From Juglans regia (Eukaryota; Streptophyta; Magnoliopsida; Fagales; Juglandaceae), in NCBI RefSeq assembly GCF_001411555.2, contig NC_049915.1:18738640-18802639 (forward strand): a stretch of DNA of 64,000 nt, given 5' to 3'. The stretch's first letter is position 1. Every line of letters begins with the position of its first letter. Below the pieces are notes generated by a model. The model saw only the letters and a list, made by a program, of their open reading frames with translations, made no database searches and was not told where the DNA came from. The position numbers and the translations under genes are program-made. Below are positions 11,383-23,200 of the stretch, in pieces.

Positions 11383-13691
11383 GTCTCAAAATATGGATGA
11401 CTTTATAAATCCTTTCGAACGGCTAAATATCTGTTCGAACTAGATCTTTCGTAACGAATTAGATCATCTCAAAAATTTACAACTATTCGAGCGGCAAAAA
11501 AATATGTTCGAACAGACAAATCTTGGCGGTGAAGTAATTTATTTTGTCGGGAATAGTTCAAAACCGTTCGAACCGAATTTGTATTGTTCGAACTCGATAG
11601 ATTCAAAACTGTTTGTACTGTATGAATCAACGTTCAAATGTAAGACCTTTTGGTTTCTGTTAGTCAAAACATTTGAACGTAGACTTAAATATGTTCGAAT
11701 GTCTTAATAAATACATTCAAGTTCACCCTCACGTTCGAATGTATTTCCAACCTTTACGTTCGAATGTAAGACATTTTGACTTATTTTAGTTACAACGTTT
11801 GAACGTAGACTCAGTTTTGTTGGAATGTCTCATCAATTACATTCAAATGCATTCTCACTTTCGAACGTATGGTAATGATATGTTCGAATGTAAGGTTGAG
11901 TAGGTCTTTTGCAATGTAACATTCGCATGTTATAATTTACACATTCGAATGTTATCATTTTACGTTTAAACGTTAAATTGTACATTCGAACTGTTTCAAT
12001 AACAGTTTTAATTTGTCATATATACATGTATACATGTGTTCTTTTTTCTTTGATGATATGGCTCATCTTTTGACAACTAGTAAGCAGGAGAGGGAAGAAA
12101 TCGACCAGGACACTTCTAGAATAGGCTATCAAACTGTTATGGCTGAAGTATTTATCAATGAGTTTGACGAGCTTACGTGGGAGCAGACGAACCTCATAAA
12201 CGTCTTTGATAATAGAGGCTTGACCAATATTTGCATACTGAGGGGGAGGATATACCCCTCCATGGTTCGAGAGTAGATGTGCTTCATGCCTCAGGATGCA
12301 TCTTTCACATTGTGACTGTACGCTATGTTCAGTTGTAGGTTTCGACCAATGTCATGGTCGAGCTACTCGGGATTTGTGGCGTATCTGAGAAATCGACTAC
12401 AGCAAATGCTTAGGATAAGTAGGCACATCAACATCATCTACTGGCCCAATCAAGTCTATGGCCAAAGATGTAGATCGGTTGGAGGGCAAGGGTACTGATC
12501 AACCTGAGGATGACGATTGCGATGAGGATTTCTACATCCTCATTGGGAGAGACCGCACATCATTCGATAAGAAGAACAGATTCTCCTTAACGTTGTTGCT
12601 ACCATTCTTCTGCATGTTGCATCTTATAGTTGAAACAAAAGTAGAAACTGTGGCACATAAGGCCACATTCAGTCAGACTTGCACATAGTTCCTCATACGA
12701 GTGGCATACATAGAGCCCATTGACTTGCCACTGTAGCTTTTTGAGATGATCCGTTACGAAGCGATCATCATCTTCATTGACAACCTCTCATATGGAGTGA
12801 TCATTACTGGGTTATTACTGGACCGAAGAGTGCCACCCCAGGCGAAGGAGTGGTTGATTGAGCAGATGAGCCCCCTCTGCATGACTTCACACCGTCAGAG
12901 CATTGAACAAGGAAGAGGGTGTGCTCAGTGTGAGCCTCAGCTTATCCCAGATCTTGTTCCTCCAACCTAGTCTAGGCCCAGTGTTGCTCCCCATAGTGGG
13001 AGTACTAGTTAGCAGCAGATGAGTACATCTGCAAGGGATGCGGGCCCTACTTGGCTCGATGCACAACATGCTTGGGTTGAAAAGATGGTTTTAGATATTA
13101 CCATGCACATCGACCGATTGATCGTATATGTACAGCAGAGTGTCACCTAAGTTGACCATCGTTTATATATCCTAAATGAAAATATCAACACATTGACTGA
13201 GGAGTTTCATACATTTGTAAACAACATGTTCTGAGTGTTTTGAATTTTTATTATATTTTATATTTATATTTTATTCTATACTTTATGTAATGAACAATAT
13301 TATTTAATATATATAGCATTTTTATATTTGAATTCTCAATCTTTTTTAATTTGAAATTTGATTTTTCATTTTAAAACAATTCATGTTTGAATGTTAATGA
13401 CTATCATTCAAACGTTTAAACGAATTACTAGCACATTTGCACGTATGTGGGCTTAACATTCGAACGTACATCAACTGTTCAAACAAACGTAACATTTTAT
13501 ACATTCCAATGTAATCAATCCAAAACGACATTGTCTTGCTTACGTTCGAAAGAAACAATATTATCAATCAAACGTAAATTAATTTCTCGTTTACCTTTAG
13601 TGACCAATTGTCCCAGAAAATGATTTTTTGCGACTGTTTCAGGACTATCACAAATTCAAAACCGTCACAAAAACTCAATTGTGTTGTAGTG
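11383..13691. mobile_element. CACTA-like transposon remnant (right end intact)
   Basis: The right end finishes at 13691 with GTTGTAGTG, whose complement begins CACTACAAC, the hallmark terminus of CACTA (En/Spm) transposons. Both flanks of the interior are dense in short words built on TTCGAA (for example CGTTCGAATGTAAG, ACATTCGAATG) in both orientations, at about 11410-11990 and 13380-13570. They resemble the subterminal repeats that CACTA transposases bind. No CACTA terminus is found at the left, where the element meets an LTR scrap, so it is truncated or rearranged. A decayed coding region lies between. Confidence 0.6.
12013..13234 (+). pseudogene. Decayed transposon protein inside the CACTA-like remnant
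   Basis: The first open stretch is 12013-12276 (probable real start at the MAHLLTT methionine). The second is 12458-12688, and the third, in the same frame as the second, is 12746-12970, reading on with stops to about 13234 (WLDAQHAWVEKMVLDITMH, then NENINTLTEEF). It is hydrophilic with a helical, coiled-coil-like C-terminus and several in-frame stops. The layout resembles the plant transposon-associated proteins with a retroelement-like N-terminal domain, but I cannot confirm the family by eye. It has no DDE transposase motifs. Non-functional. Confidence 0.4.
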
Positions 13692-14222
13692 TCTCACAAT
13701 ATGGGCAAGTTGTCTTTCATAGTTTTTATTATATTTTTTTAGCGTGTGTCACATGCTTGATCTTTTCTTTATAATTACATACCACATATAGTTTGCCATC
13801 AAGTATTATTTTTCTGTTTTCAGAACAGTATATTATATATGATGTGTCGTCGAAATCATATTTTAATTAAGGTGCTGGTGGTGTAGAATTGCTAAATTAA
13901 TCGATTAAGCCAGATCATTTAGCTATTTAGTCAATTCTTACCCACAAAAATATATTATGATCTGCTTTATACTGCTTCTTTATATATTAACTCACTTGTC
14001 AAATGTCACTCATTTGAGTAAGAAAATATTATGATAAAAATAATAATAATAATAATATTTACTGTCCTATGGTGTGTAACTCTTTCGCATTATTTTTTTT
14101 AAAAAAAGCAAGTAAATCTCAGACTTAGATGAAAAAATTATTTTTTTAATAGTGAGACACCACTTTTTTTCCTAATTCAAGTAATATGTAGGAATTGCAC
14201 ACTCCAATTAGACTGTATCTAA
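13692..14222. other. Non-coding spacer
   Basis: AT-rich DNA with an (AAT)n-like run near 14037-14060 and no coding frame or recognised repeat, apart from the target duplication of the next element at 14215-14222. Confidence 0.6.
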
Positions 14223-14930
14223 TAGGGCTGCAAACGGGCCGGTCCGGTCCGGTCCGGTCCGGCGATGGACCGAAAATTTTCGGTCCATTATTTTTCCGGA
14301 CCAGACCGGACCGAACACCCAAAGGGACCGGACCGGACCGATGGTCCGGTCCGGTCCAGTCGGTCCGCCCTCTTTTTTTTTTTTTAAAATAATTAATAAA
14401 AAAATTTATTTAAAATACTAAATTAAATTAAGTGACTTATTAATGTGGATTATGTAACAAACTCAATAAAAAAATATTTTATATGGTCAATGATAATAAA
14501 TTAGATGAAAATTATATTATTAATTTATATAATTACTATATAATTAACTAATTGATATTATATATTTATTAATTCATAGAATATTAACAAGTGTTAATAG
14601 TATATTTAAAATTTTATATTGTTAATAGTGATAGGTTAAATGAAGATATATATAAAATATTGTTAATTTATAGAATATTAACAAGTATTAATAATATATT
14701 TAAAAATTTATATTGTTAATTGTACAATTATTATATATAAAATATATAAAAAAATATTTTTTTTTTTTATTTTTCATTCGGTCCGGTCCGGTCCGAAAAA
14801 ACTGTGGACCGTGGACCGGACTAAATGATTTCGGTCCTCTAAAATATGGACCGGACCGGACCGGTCTAAGTCTCGGTCCGGTCCGGTTCGGTCGGTCCGT
14901 TCGGTCCAACCGGACCGTTAATCACCCCTA
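14223..14930. mobile_element. hAT-type MITE with GGTCC-rich ends
   Basis: A 708-bp non-coding element flanked by an exact 8-bp duplication GTATCTAA (14215-14222 and 14931-14938). It begins TAGGGCTGCAAACGGGCCGG and ends CCGGACCGTTAATCACCCCTA. Both ends carry runs of the pentamer GGTCC/CCGGA in tandem and inverted order (14239-14365 and 14779-14920), around an AT-rich core. The 8-bp duplication and TAGGGGTG-type ends indicate a non-autonomous hAT element. It is a larger-scale relative in style of the intron 4 MITE. Confidence 0.85.
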
Positions 14931-14938
14931 GTATCTAA

Positions 14939-16458
14939 CATTACCTATTCTCTAGTACGTACCCATCCTCAATCCAATCTAGATCTTCTATCTCCACAAG
15001 ATGGTGATCAACCCCACCTCCCTTAAATCCAATCATCTTCGAAGATAGGATGCAATTATATATGGAATCAATAGTAAGCACTTACATAATCAACATAGAA
15101 TGCAAGGAGACTGAGTAAATGATATTGAAAAAAAAATAGAGAGAGAAAAAGGGAAGGGGAGGGGAAGTATGTTGTGTTTCGCTGCCTAGGCAACTCCACA
15201 CTGTTGGGCTCGGGTTCCATTCCTGCTAAGATGGAGAATGGAAGGCTCACGGGCCGTGGTACCTCCGATGCTCAAGTTAGTTTCAGTGTTGGAGATGAAG
15301 AGGAATAATTGCTCAATGATAGTGAGAGTTGAAGTATTCAAGAGAGTGAGTAACCCCTTCTCGGCTGAGAGATGGGGTATTTATACTTATCCAAGGTGAA
15401 ACATGAAATGGTGGTAGATGTATGTAGCTCTGTACTGGGATCGGATGTCCCTACTAGCTTCCTACTTTCCTGCAAACCTGCCAGCCCTGACCATTGCCGC
15501 TGACATCTAGGGGGCATGCTGTAGCATGACAACTCTCGGGACGCATTAAATGCGTGGCTCTTGCCATGGTGTGCCCAGTCTCGTTCTATTAAATGTGTCA
15601 TCATCTTAGTCATGCACGTTTGTCCTCCTACGCCATTCAGATAGCAGGCTCAGGGACATGGTGTCACGCTGTCCTGCCTTACCTCCCATCCTTTCACTAG
15701 TGTACCCAGCACAGTGATCTTTCTCTTGGGCCTCCCGGGCTGACCCAACTCAGCCCAAGCCTTATCCATGGGCCTAGGGCCCAGGCCTTATCCCGAGCCC
15801 TACCACTAGGGATTACTCCCTTCATAGTACCCCGTGAAGTCCTAACACATATGTGTGGTGGGAATTTTTAAACATCCATTCTTTTCATCATAATTAGTGC
15901 ACGAGGAAACATAGGCTTTTGTTGTCTTTCCAACCCTTGACCGCTGGAATAGGAAGGCATCTCCCTTGGCCCATTCATGTCACGCACCTGACGTATTCCT
16001 ATTCGTCCGTGTTGTCTTATGCCGTTTGGACTTCTCGAGGCCACCATCCTAGGTCATTCAATGCTGGCATCGCCTCGATTTTCAAGCGTATCTGCCCACG
16101 CCCTGGGCTTTTCATTAGCTCGTGCCCTTCACATGTCCAACATGAAGCCCGTTTTTCTATGTTGTCCACTGTCGTTTGGACTTCCCGAGGCCACCAACCC
16201 AATTCATTCAATGTTGGCGTCACCTCGGTTTTCAGTGCCTCTATGTCTTCTGACAATTGAACTGGGCAGAGCGCATCTACCCACGCCCTAGGATTTTCAT
16301 TGGCCCATGCTCTTCACATGTCCGACGTGACACCTCACGCCTACACAGCCTTCATGTGCCTTTTGGTCTTCCCGAGGCCACCTACTCGTATCGTCAAATG
16401 ACACCTTGGTTTGTGTGCGGCCCTATTTTCCTTCCAGTCTCGTCATTTTGCTTCCCTC
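14939..16458. other. GC-richer LTR-like debris between OSC units 1b and 2
   Basis: Base composition shifts upward relative to the flanks. It contains polypyrimidine/purine blocks, CCTCCCGGGC-type words, repeated GGGCC/GGCCC near 15740-15790, and tandem repeats at 16019-16400. No gag or pol frame is visible. It ends abruptly where LINE sequence begins (near 16459). Most likely the LTR or non-coding part of an old gypsy-type retroelement, but this is inference. Confidence 0.35.
16019..16400. repeat. Imperfect tandem repeat, about 145-190 bp period
   Basis: The block that opens with TTTGGACTTCTCGAGGCCACC (16025) recurs as TTTGGACTTCCCGAGGCCACC (16168) and as TTTGGTCTTCCCGAGGCCACC (16363). The companion words CATTCAATG(C/T)TGGC and CCCACGCCC(T/A)GG also recur. 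The three units differ by substitutions and length changes. Confidence 0.7.
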
Positions 16459-17436
16459 CTAGATCTCTCTTCAATCCAAATTTGGTTATAGAAATAAGAA
16501 AGTTGCTGCTAGGGCCATAAAATGTAATTGATTAGTGGATTTGGGATCACGAAAGGAATGGCAAGTTTACTGTTAGAAGTTGCTATAAGTTTATTTCAAA
16601 TCAATTAAAGGCTGTTGCAGTAGAGACTTCAAAGGTGGATCGACAACATGCAGTTTGGAAGGCTTTGTGGAAATTATCTTTGCCAAGTAAGATTAAAATC
16701 TTCGCTTGGAGAGTATGTAGAGATGGCCTTCCAACTAAGGAAAATATTTTGAAGAAACAGGTAGTAATTGATGGCAAGTGCAGTTTCTGTGAAGATCCAG
16801 TCGAGGACTTAAATCATGTAGTTTTCAATTGTCATATGCTTAAAGAGGCTTGAAAGAAACATGTCCCTAGATTGGCTATGAATCATAATGCTAAGTTTTT
16901 TGAGTTCGTCTCACAGCGTTGTCAACTAAAGGATCATCATAGTTTGACTATCTTTTGCTCTTTGCCTTCGGGTTTCTGGTACCGAAGGAACAAAATGGTT
17001 TTTGAAAATGTGGTATTATCCATTAAACAGGTGTCTAAACATGCTTTAGGCTTGTTGAAAAGCTTCAAATCTGTTAAGGGGCAGTCTCATACACAAATGC
17101 AAAAGCATCTTAAATGGTCTCCACCTCCATCTGAGTGCTTGAAACTTAATACGGATGGGGGCTCTCTTCTGTGACCTCAGGAAGGCTGGAATTGGGGTGA
17201 TTCTAAGGGATGATAAGGGTGAAGTGCTAGTGGCAGCAAGTATGGCTGAGAATGAAGTGGAAAATCCAGAAGCCATTGAATTGTTGCTTGTTGATTCTTT
17301 GCAGCAACTAGATATGTTTGACTTAGCAACACATTGTCTTGCAAGACATGCTTGGAATGTTCAGAATGTTGAGATGTGGGAAGATTGTATTCCAGACTTT
17401 CTTTCTCAAGCTCTATGGCTTGATAAATGTTTGTAA
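16459..17436 (+). pseudogene. LINE 3' fragment (unit 2)
   Basis: Orthologous to 1-1380 and to the end of 37791-39966, joined abruptly to unrelated DNA at about 16459. zf-RVT coding lies at 16635-16853 and a stop (TGA at 16851-16853) interrupts ...LKEA. The RNase H domain is at about 17100-17436, with one extra G near 17155-17161 that breaks the frame. It also lacks 75 bp (25 codons, from AVFRGM to ESDCLL in the sister copy), consistent with deletion between TTGTTG repeats. This removes an acidic catalytic residue. Dead element that marks the left edge of duplication unit 2. Confidence 0.85.
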
Positions 17437-17545
17437 TCTTTGTTTTATCTTCAATGAAATTGATTTTCTATCAAAAAATAAAAATCCCACATTTTTAAAA
17501 CACCATATTTATACACCATTTTTTTCCTTTCTTTTAACAATCGGC

Positions 17546-17772
17546 TGGTTTGGATTCATGATGGGATAATATAAGATGGTTTTAGATAAAAGATAAAAGT
17601 TAAAAAAAATAATGTTAGAATATTATTTTTTAATATTATTATTATTTTAAGATTTGAAAAAATTGAATTGAGATTTGAAAAAGATTAATTGTTTATATAC
17701 TTTATAAAAAAATTTGAAAACATTGTAATGATTAGATCAAATGAAATGAAACATTTTCCAAATCGAAATGGG
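17546..17772. repeat. MITE of the TTTGGATT family, unit 2
   Basis: Ortholog of 1489-1712, in the same position relative to the LINE 3' end. Confidence 0.55.
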
Positions 17773-18602
17773 TCTTTGTTTTTTCAAACGTCCGACTTTT
17801 AAAAGTTCATTTATTACCAACTGTCATATTTTAAAATACTTAGTTTTTGTTTACAATGGTAATTTTTTTAAAATTGATCTTTTCGTACCTGTTATTTAGT
17901 ACCATTGGTATATTTGAGAAATTTGTCTGTTCCTAAAAAGAATAATAAAATCCATTCAAATGGTCATAAAATGTACCAATAATTAAAAAACTGATAAAAA
18001 AATAGAAAAAAAAAACTTTAAAATATCTTATTATATTCAATCATTGATTCATATTACTAACTTGTGATTTGAATTTGTAGATCAAGAAAAAACAAAAGAT
18101 TAAAAGAAGCAAAGAAAAACAAGTAATTTGTCATTTTGGTACCATGTTTTGAAACACCTTAATTAGCTGCCAAACATGTAAGTTCAAGGGTAAGTTTATT
18201 TTTCTTTAAGGTATGAAAATAAGTGAATTTTTTTTTTTAATTCTTTTGCCAGCAACAAAAAAAATAATAGCTAGGGTAAGTTTAACTTTGCTAGAGTAGG
18301 CTTCTCTAATTTGACAAAGTACTTTAACAAACTTTAAACTTATTTTTCAAAATAGCTGTACGAATGCTATTTTGACTAAAAAATACATTTTTTAAAATAA
18401 ATTTATTCAAAGTTTGGCTAAAGAAATAGAAATAGCCAGCTAGTTTTGACTAAGTTTCATTCATTAATTCATAGGCATAAATCATTAACTCGTGAACAGA
18501 AGAATTAATGGCAAAGAATGTTCATACTAGCTAGAGTTTGAATCCAAAATTAAAGTTTTTGGAAATATATGAGAATTTGTTTGAAATTAAGTTCTAGGAA
18601 AT

Positions 18603-19376
18603 CCGTTCACTGGGGGGAGGGGGGTCGGAGCTTTGCCTCCACCCACCACCCTCCCTCACCAGCCTCAGCTTCTATCTGGGCTTTTACCGGTCAGCTTTTT
18701 GTCTTGTTAGCTTTTACTTGTTACCAACAAAACTAGTCGATCTGTTGCTTTCCGACGAGCAAATGTCGACACGTGCCACACCACCAGTCTCCCTAGGCGC
18801 CGATCTTCAAGAGCGGCTCGTAAGCCTCATGCGCGGCTTTTGCCGTGCATAAGATTCACTCGCCTTCATGCCTGGGAATGTTTTCAGCCGCCATGCGCAG
18901 CAGACACGGGATCAGCGGTATCAAGTCTTTGGAACCCGATATCCCACTTCTCTCCAGGTGTGGCACGTGTACTGCACGCGGCCCCACAGACAATGGTGGC
19001 CCCTCATCGGCGATTCGGCTTAGTTTATGGTTGCTTTCCTATATTCTCGCTTTCCCTAACCAAAGATCGAGTGAAGGTGAATGAAGTTCATTCCAGCCAA
19101 TCCAGACCATCATGTTGCAGCACACATCCTTTTACTGCTGCTTCTAGCTACAGCTTTATAGTCTATTCAGCAGACTATTTTAAAACCGTCACCAAGCGGT
19201 CTTCCCTTGTGGGAATTGGGTGAGAGCCATTTAGTTGGCTCCGAAACCCACCTTTAATTTTTTCCTGTGTTATAATCTATTGGTTTTAGGAAGACTATAG
19301 GAGATTCTCACCTCAAACTTGTATGTTGTAACCGATAGTTTATCTGTAAATGCCTTATTTGCCAAAAAAAAAAAAA
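18603..19376 (+). mobile_element. Poly(A)-tailed retroposon, unit 2
   Basis: A 774-bp insertion, GC-richer than its surroundings, starting CCGTTCACTGGGGGG and ending in a run of about 14 A. It is flanked by GTTCTAGGAAAT (18591-18602) and GTTTTAGGAAAT (19377-19388), a 12-bp target duplication with one mismatch. Poly(A) plus a target duplication means LINE-mediated retroposition. It has no recognised coding domain and no clear tRNA or 5S-like head, so it is a non-autonomous retroposon or processed transcript of unknown source. The same insertion is at 41174-41977 and is absent from unit 1. Confidence 0.85.
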
Positions 19377-20026
19377 GTTTTAGGAAATGAGAGAGAAAAG
19401 TTTAAATCAAAGTATTTTTTACAATGTGTTGTTTTGGATTTGTGAAAGTTTATAGCTAAATTTTAAAAAATTATTTGAATATAATTTTTTATAATTATTT
19501 TTTTCACTTATAAAATTTGTATTGATTTTTTGTATTTGAGTAATAATTAGGTAATGATTAAATAAAAATCTAAGAATCTGGAATAGAAAACTTTTTTGTA
19601 TTTGATGAGTAATGTTAAATATTGGGAATGAAGTTTTAAAAAAAAATTGGAACATCTTGGGTGCCAAACATGACCGAAATCAAATTTAGCCGGGTTATGT
19701 GATATACAATCTTGGAATGTACAATTTCCATATACTTCCTTTAAAACAAAGTGGATAAATTTAAAAATATCATTTCTAACTTTATAAGACTTCTTACGTA
19801 CCCTTATTAAAGCGGCGGGATGGAGATTAAACATAGAGTTATAAATTTCTTTGCCATTTTTTGCAATTTTTAATTGAAAATATGTCTTATAATTAATTTG
19901 AAAGGATACTTTCAGAAATTAAAAGAATCCTGTTGTACATTAATATTCAATACATGGGTAATATTTAAGATTCATACGTGTTTATCAAGACAAGCAATCG
20001 CCGTAACAACCAGTACCCTGCCTACA

Positions 20027-20275
20027 CATTAATTAATACCCGTAACAACCGGCCTGCCTACACATTAATTACCTATATATTAAATATATATACCACCCAC
20101 ACTACAAATACCACCCTGCCCAAGCTCTTGATACTCATCTCATCGAGGTACGAAACACAATATATCCCGAGGTACTCCCATGTATGCATTTATTTAGCAA
20201 AATAATTACCAACTTGATGGGTCTTTTTTTTTTCTTTTTTAATTAATGTGTATGTGTGTTTGTGGCAGATTGAGG
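20027..20275 (+). promoter_or_regulatory. Promoter and 5'UTR intron of OSC copy 2
   Basis: TATA-like runs occur at about 20073-20092 (TATATATTAAATATATATA). The more gene-proximal TATAAATA of copy 3 reads TACAAATA here (near 20104). A likely 5'UTR intron runs from GAG|GTACGAAA (donor 20148) to GTGGCAG|ATTGAGG (acceptor at 20268), eight bases before the ATG. Acceptor and donor are both kept in copy 3. Transcription start not determined. Confidence 0.5.
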
Positions 20276-23200
20276 ATGTGGAAGCTGAAGATAGCGGAAG
20301 GAGGTCCAGGGCTGTTCACAACAAACAACTTCATTGGGCGGGAACACTGGGAATTCGACCCTGATGCTGGCACTCTCGAAGAACGTGCTGAAATTGAAAG
20401 GGTTCGTGAAGAGTACAAGAAAAATCGGTTTAAGAAGAAACAAAGTTCTGATCTTTTGATGAGGATGCAGGTTTCTCATCTCTTTCCCTTTAATCGCTCT
20501 CATGTAGTCTCTACTAGATCTCTAGAATACCATAATATGGGACATTTTATATCTATGGAATTATATTGAGCCAACCATGCAGCAACCATTAGATACCTTT
20601 AGACTTCGTCTGGTTATACAAATCATCTCATCTTATCTAATTATTATAAATTTTTTAATTGTGATGACTTAATTTTAACATGAACACACAGCTTAGAAAG
20701 GAGAATCGAAGTGTGCCAATTCCACCACCAGTGAAATTGCAAGAAAATGAAGAAATAACGGATGCAACAGTGACAGCTTCACTTAGAAATGCACTAAGCT
20801 CCCTTTCATCCCTTCAAGCACATGATGGCCACTGGCCTGCTGAATTCATTGGACCCTTGTTCTACGTTCCACCCTTGGTACGTACGTACTTCTCAAACCA
20901 TGCATGCATTGTTTTAATACAAGGTTGGTTAATTTTATCTTTGTTTTCTTTTTAATTCCATTAATTCTGATCCCAAATTTCACTAAGGATAATTAATATA
21001 TATATATATATATATAATTCGCATACACATAAACATTTCTTAATTTAATTTCAAGCTTTTACCATATGCATGCAGGTAATGGCGTTGTACATTACTGGAG
21101 ATCTCAGTCGTATTTTATCGTTAAATCACCGGACCGAAATTATTCGATACTTGTATAATCTTCAGGTTTTTGTTCAACTTTACTTTTATTCTGGCAACCA
21201 AAAAGGCATAGGAAATTTATTCTGAGAAAGAAAATATCCATATTTATTTGTATGTTTGTTGGACAGAATGAAGATGGAGGATGGGGTTTCCATATGGCGG
21301 GTCACAGCACAATGTTTGGGTCAGGTTTGAACTATATTGCCTTGAGGATACTTGGAGAGGGGCCTGAAGATGGTGAAGATAGGGCCATGGCTAGAGGCCG
21401 AAAATGGATACTTGACCATGGTGGTTTAGTGGGGCTGCCATCATGGGGAAAGTTTTGGATCTCGGTAAGAACAGTTGTTTGGAGTTCCTATAATTCTATT
21501 TACTAAATTAGATATTTTATACGTAACTAAGAAATCTTGATTAGTTTTCGGGAATTTAGGTAGCAATAATCAGAATATTGATCTATTAAAAGGCCAGGAT
21601 GACACATTAAATTTTAAGCCCGGATCTCGTATATATATTTCAACATTAAAAGTACTAAGAAAGTATGTCATTTTAGTTATGGCGATTTCATGATAACGTA
21701 CATATATATATGGTAAGCAAAAAAATTATTGAACTGATTAATAAAACAAAAAAAAAGGATTAGTGAAAAAAGAAATACTTCAGCCACAAAAGAATAACAA
21801 AAAATCCAAACCCACGAAAGTGATACGACTTGAAGTAGTACGTCAAATTGTAAAGTTACTTTTATCGTAAAATAGATCCAACAGATCGTATGAAACCACA
21901 TCAGTTTATAAATTTATTTTTGTGTAATTCTTTTGTGTCTATAACACTTCTCAAGTGAAAAATATTTGGAGTCCAAATTGAAGTATTAGTACAACAAGCT
22001 TGGGCTGTGAAAAAAAGTAATGTTATTCATAATCATTTTATTCATCATCCTCTCACTATCTTATGATGAGACGTTAAATGATTGAAAATCATTTTTAATG
22101 CTTCACCTGTCTACCAATCATTTAGGCCTTGTTTGGAGAGCCAGTTGATCTCATCTGAATATACAAACCCTACTCAAACACAAATACTTTTCAATTTCTC
22201 TCTTATACTTTGTCATCTAATCATTATAACTTTCTCAAATATACATATAAAACACAAAAAATAATTCAACTTTTTCAAACTCCAAAACAAAAATTTATAT
22301 TCTAATAGTATTTAAACTTTATAATATTTTTATTCAACTTTTTCTCTTTCATTTTCCAAAACCCAATAAAAATCTTAAATCAAGTGATTTCAATATTATT
22401 CACAATTTATCTCCCTATTATTTACAGATTTATCATCTTATCTCATCGTATCTAACTATCCAAACGAAACCTAATGTCAGATCCAAGAATGTTGAGAGTA
22501 GGGGTATAACTAATCCGGTTCGGTCCGATTTTGGAAAATATTTGAAACCGAATCAGTATATACTGATTTTGAAAATTTAAGAACCAATAAGGACCAATTC
22601 ATCACTGAAACCAAAACTTTAGATTTTTCCATTTTTGGTCAGGTTCGTTTCGATTTTTCAATTTACTGTTTACACATGTGCACTGTCTAAGTTTAATATT
22701 ATAAATTTTCAATACTAAACTTAATTTTTTGAATTTCCTATTTATTATTAACAATTTCAAATTCATTAATGTTCAATTATATTAGTATAGTATCAGTAGT
22801 GTCTAATTTATTAGCTAGTGAGATTAATAAACTTGAATAATAAAATTAAAATAGTATAATTAGTGTCTAATTATACTATTATTGGTAGCGTCTAACTTAC
22901 ATCATATGTTATATTAATTTTATGTTATAAAATTAATAGACTTGAATAATAAGATTAGAATTAATTTCATGTAATATTAATTAGTAATTTAGCGTATAAT
23001 ATAAAAAATTAAATATATATATATATATATATTGGTTCGGATCGGTTTAAACCGATTTTCAAAATATGAAAATCGATACCGCACCAATTTAGAACTAGTT
23101 TTGGCTCTTAAGAATCGGTACCACACCAGATTAGTTAGAAATCGTTTTGATCCGGTCCGATTCGGTTTAATTAACCGGTTTGTTTATTTTTTTTACACCC

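Larger units (their letters stand above)
17437..20147. other. Upstream flank of OSC copy 2
   Basis: Homologous to the flanks of units 1 and 3. It contains a MITE (17546-17772), a retroposon (18603-19376) and the promoter. No gene is supported. The open frame at 18840-19223 lies wholly inside the retroposon. Confidence 0.75.

Noticed and set aside
12013..13234. Functional host gene between copies 1b and 2
   Set aside because: Several in-frame stops, a frame change, and a position inside a CACTA-like element.
14239..14365. CRISPR-like or satellite array from repeated GGTCC words
   Set aside because: Repeats are pentamers without spacers and belong to the ends of a hAT-type MITE defined by its 8-bp target duplication.
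18840..19223. 127-codon open frame (and its counterpart 41510-41842)
   Set aside because: Lies wholly inside the poly(A) retroposon, is not conserved as protein between the two copies, and has no recognisable domain.
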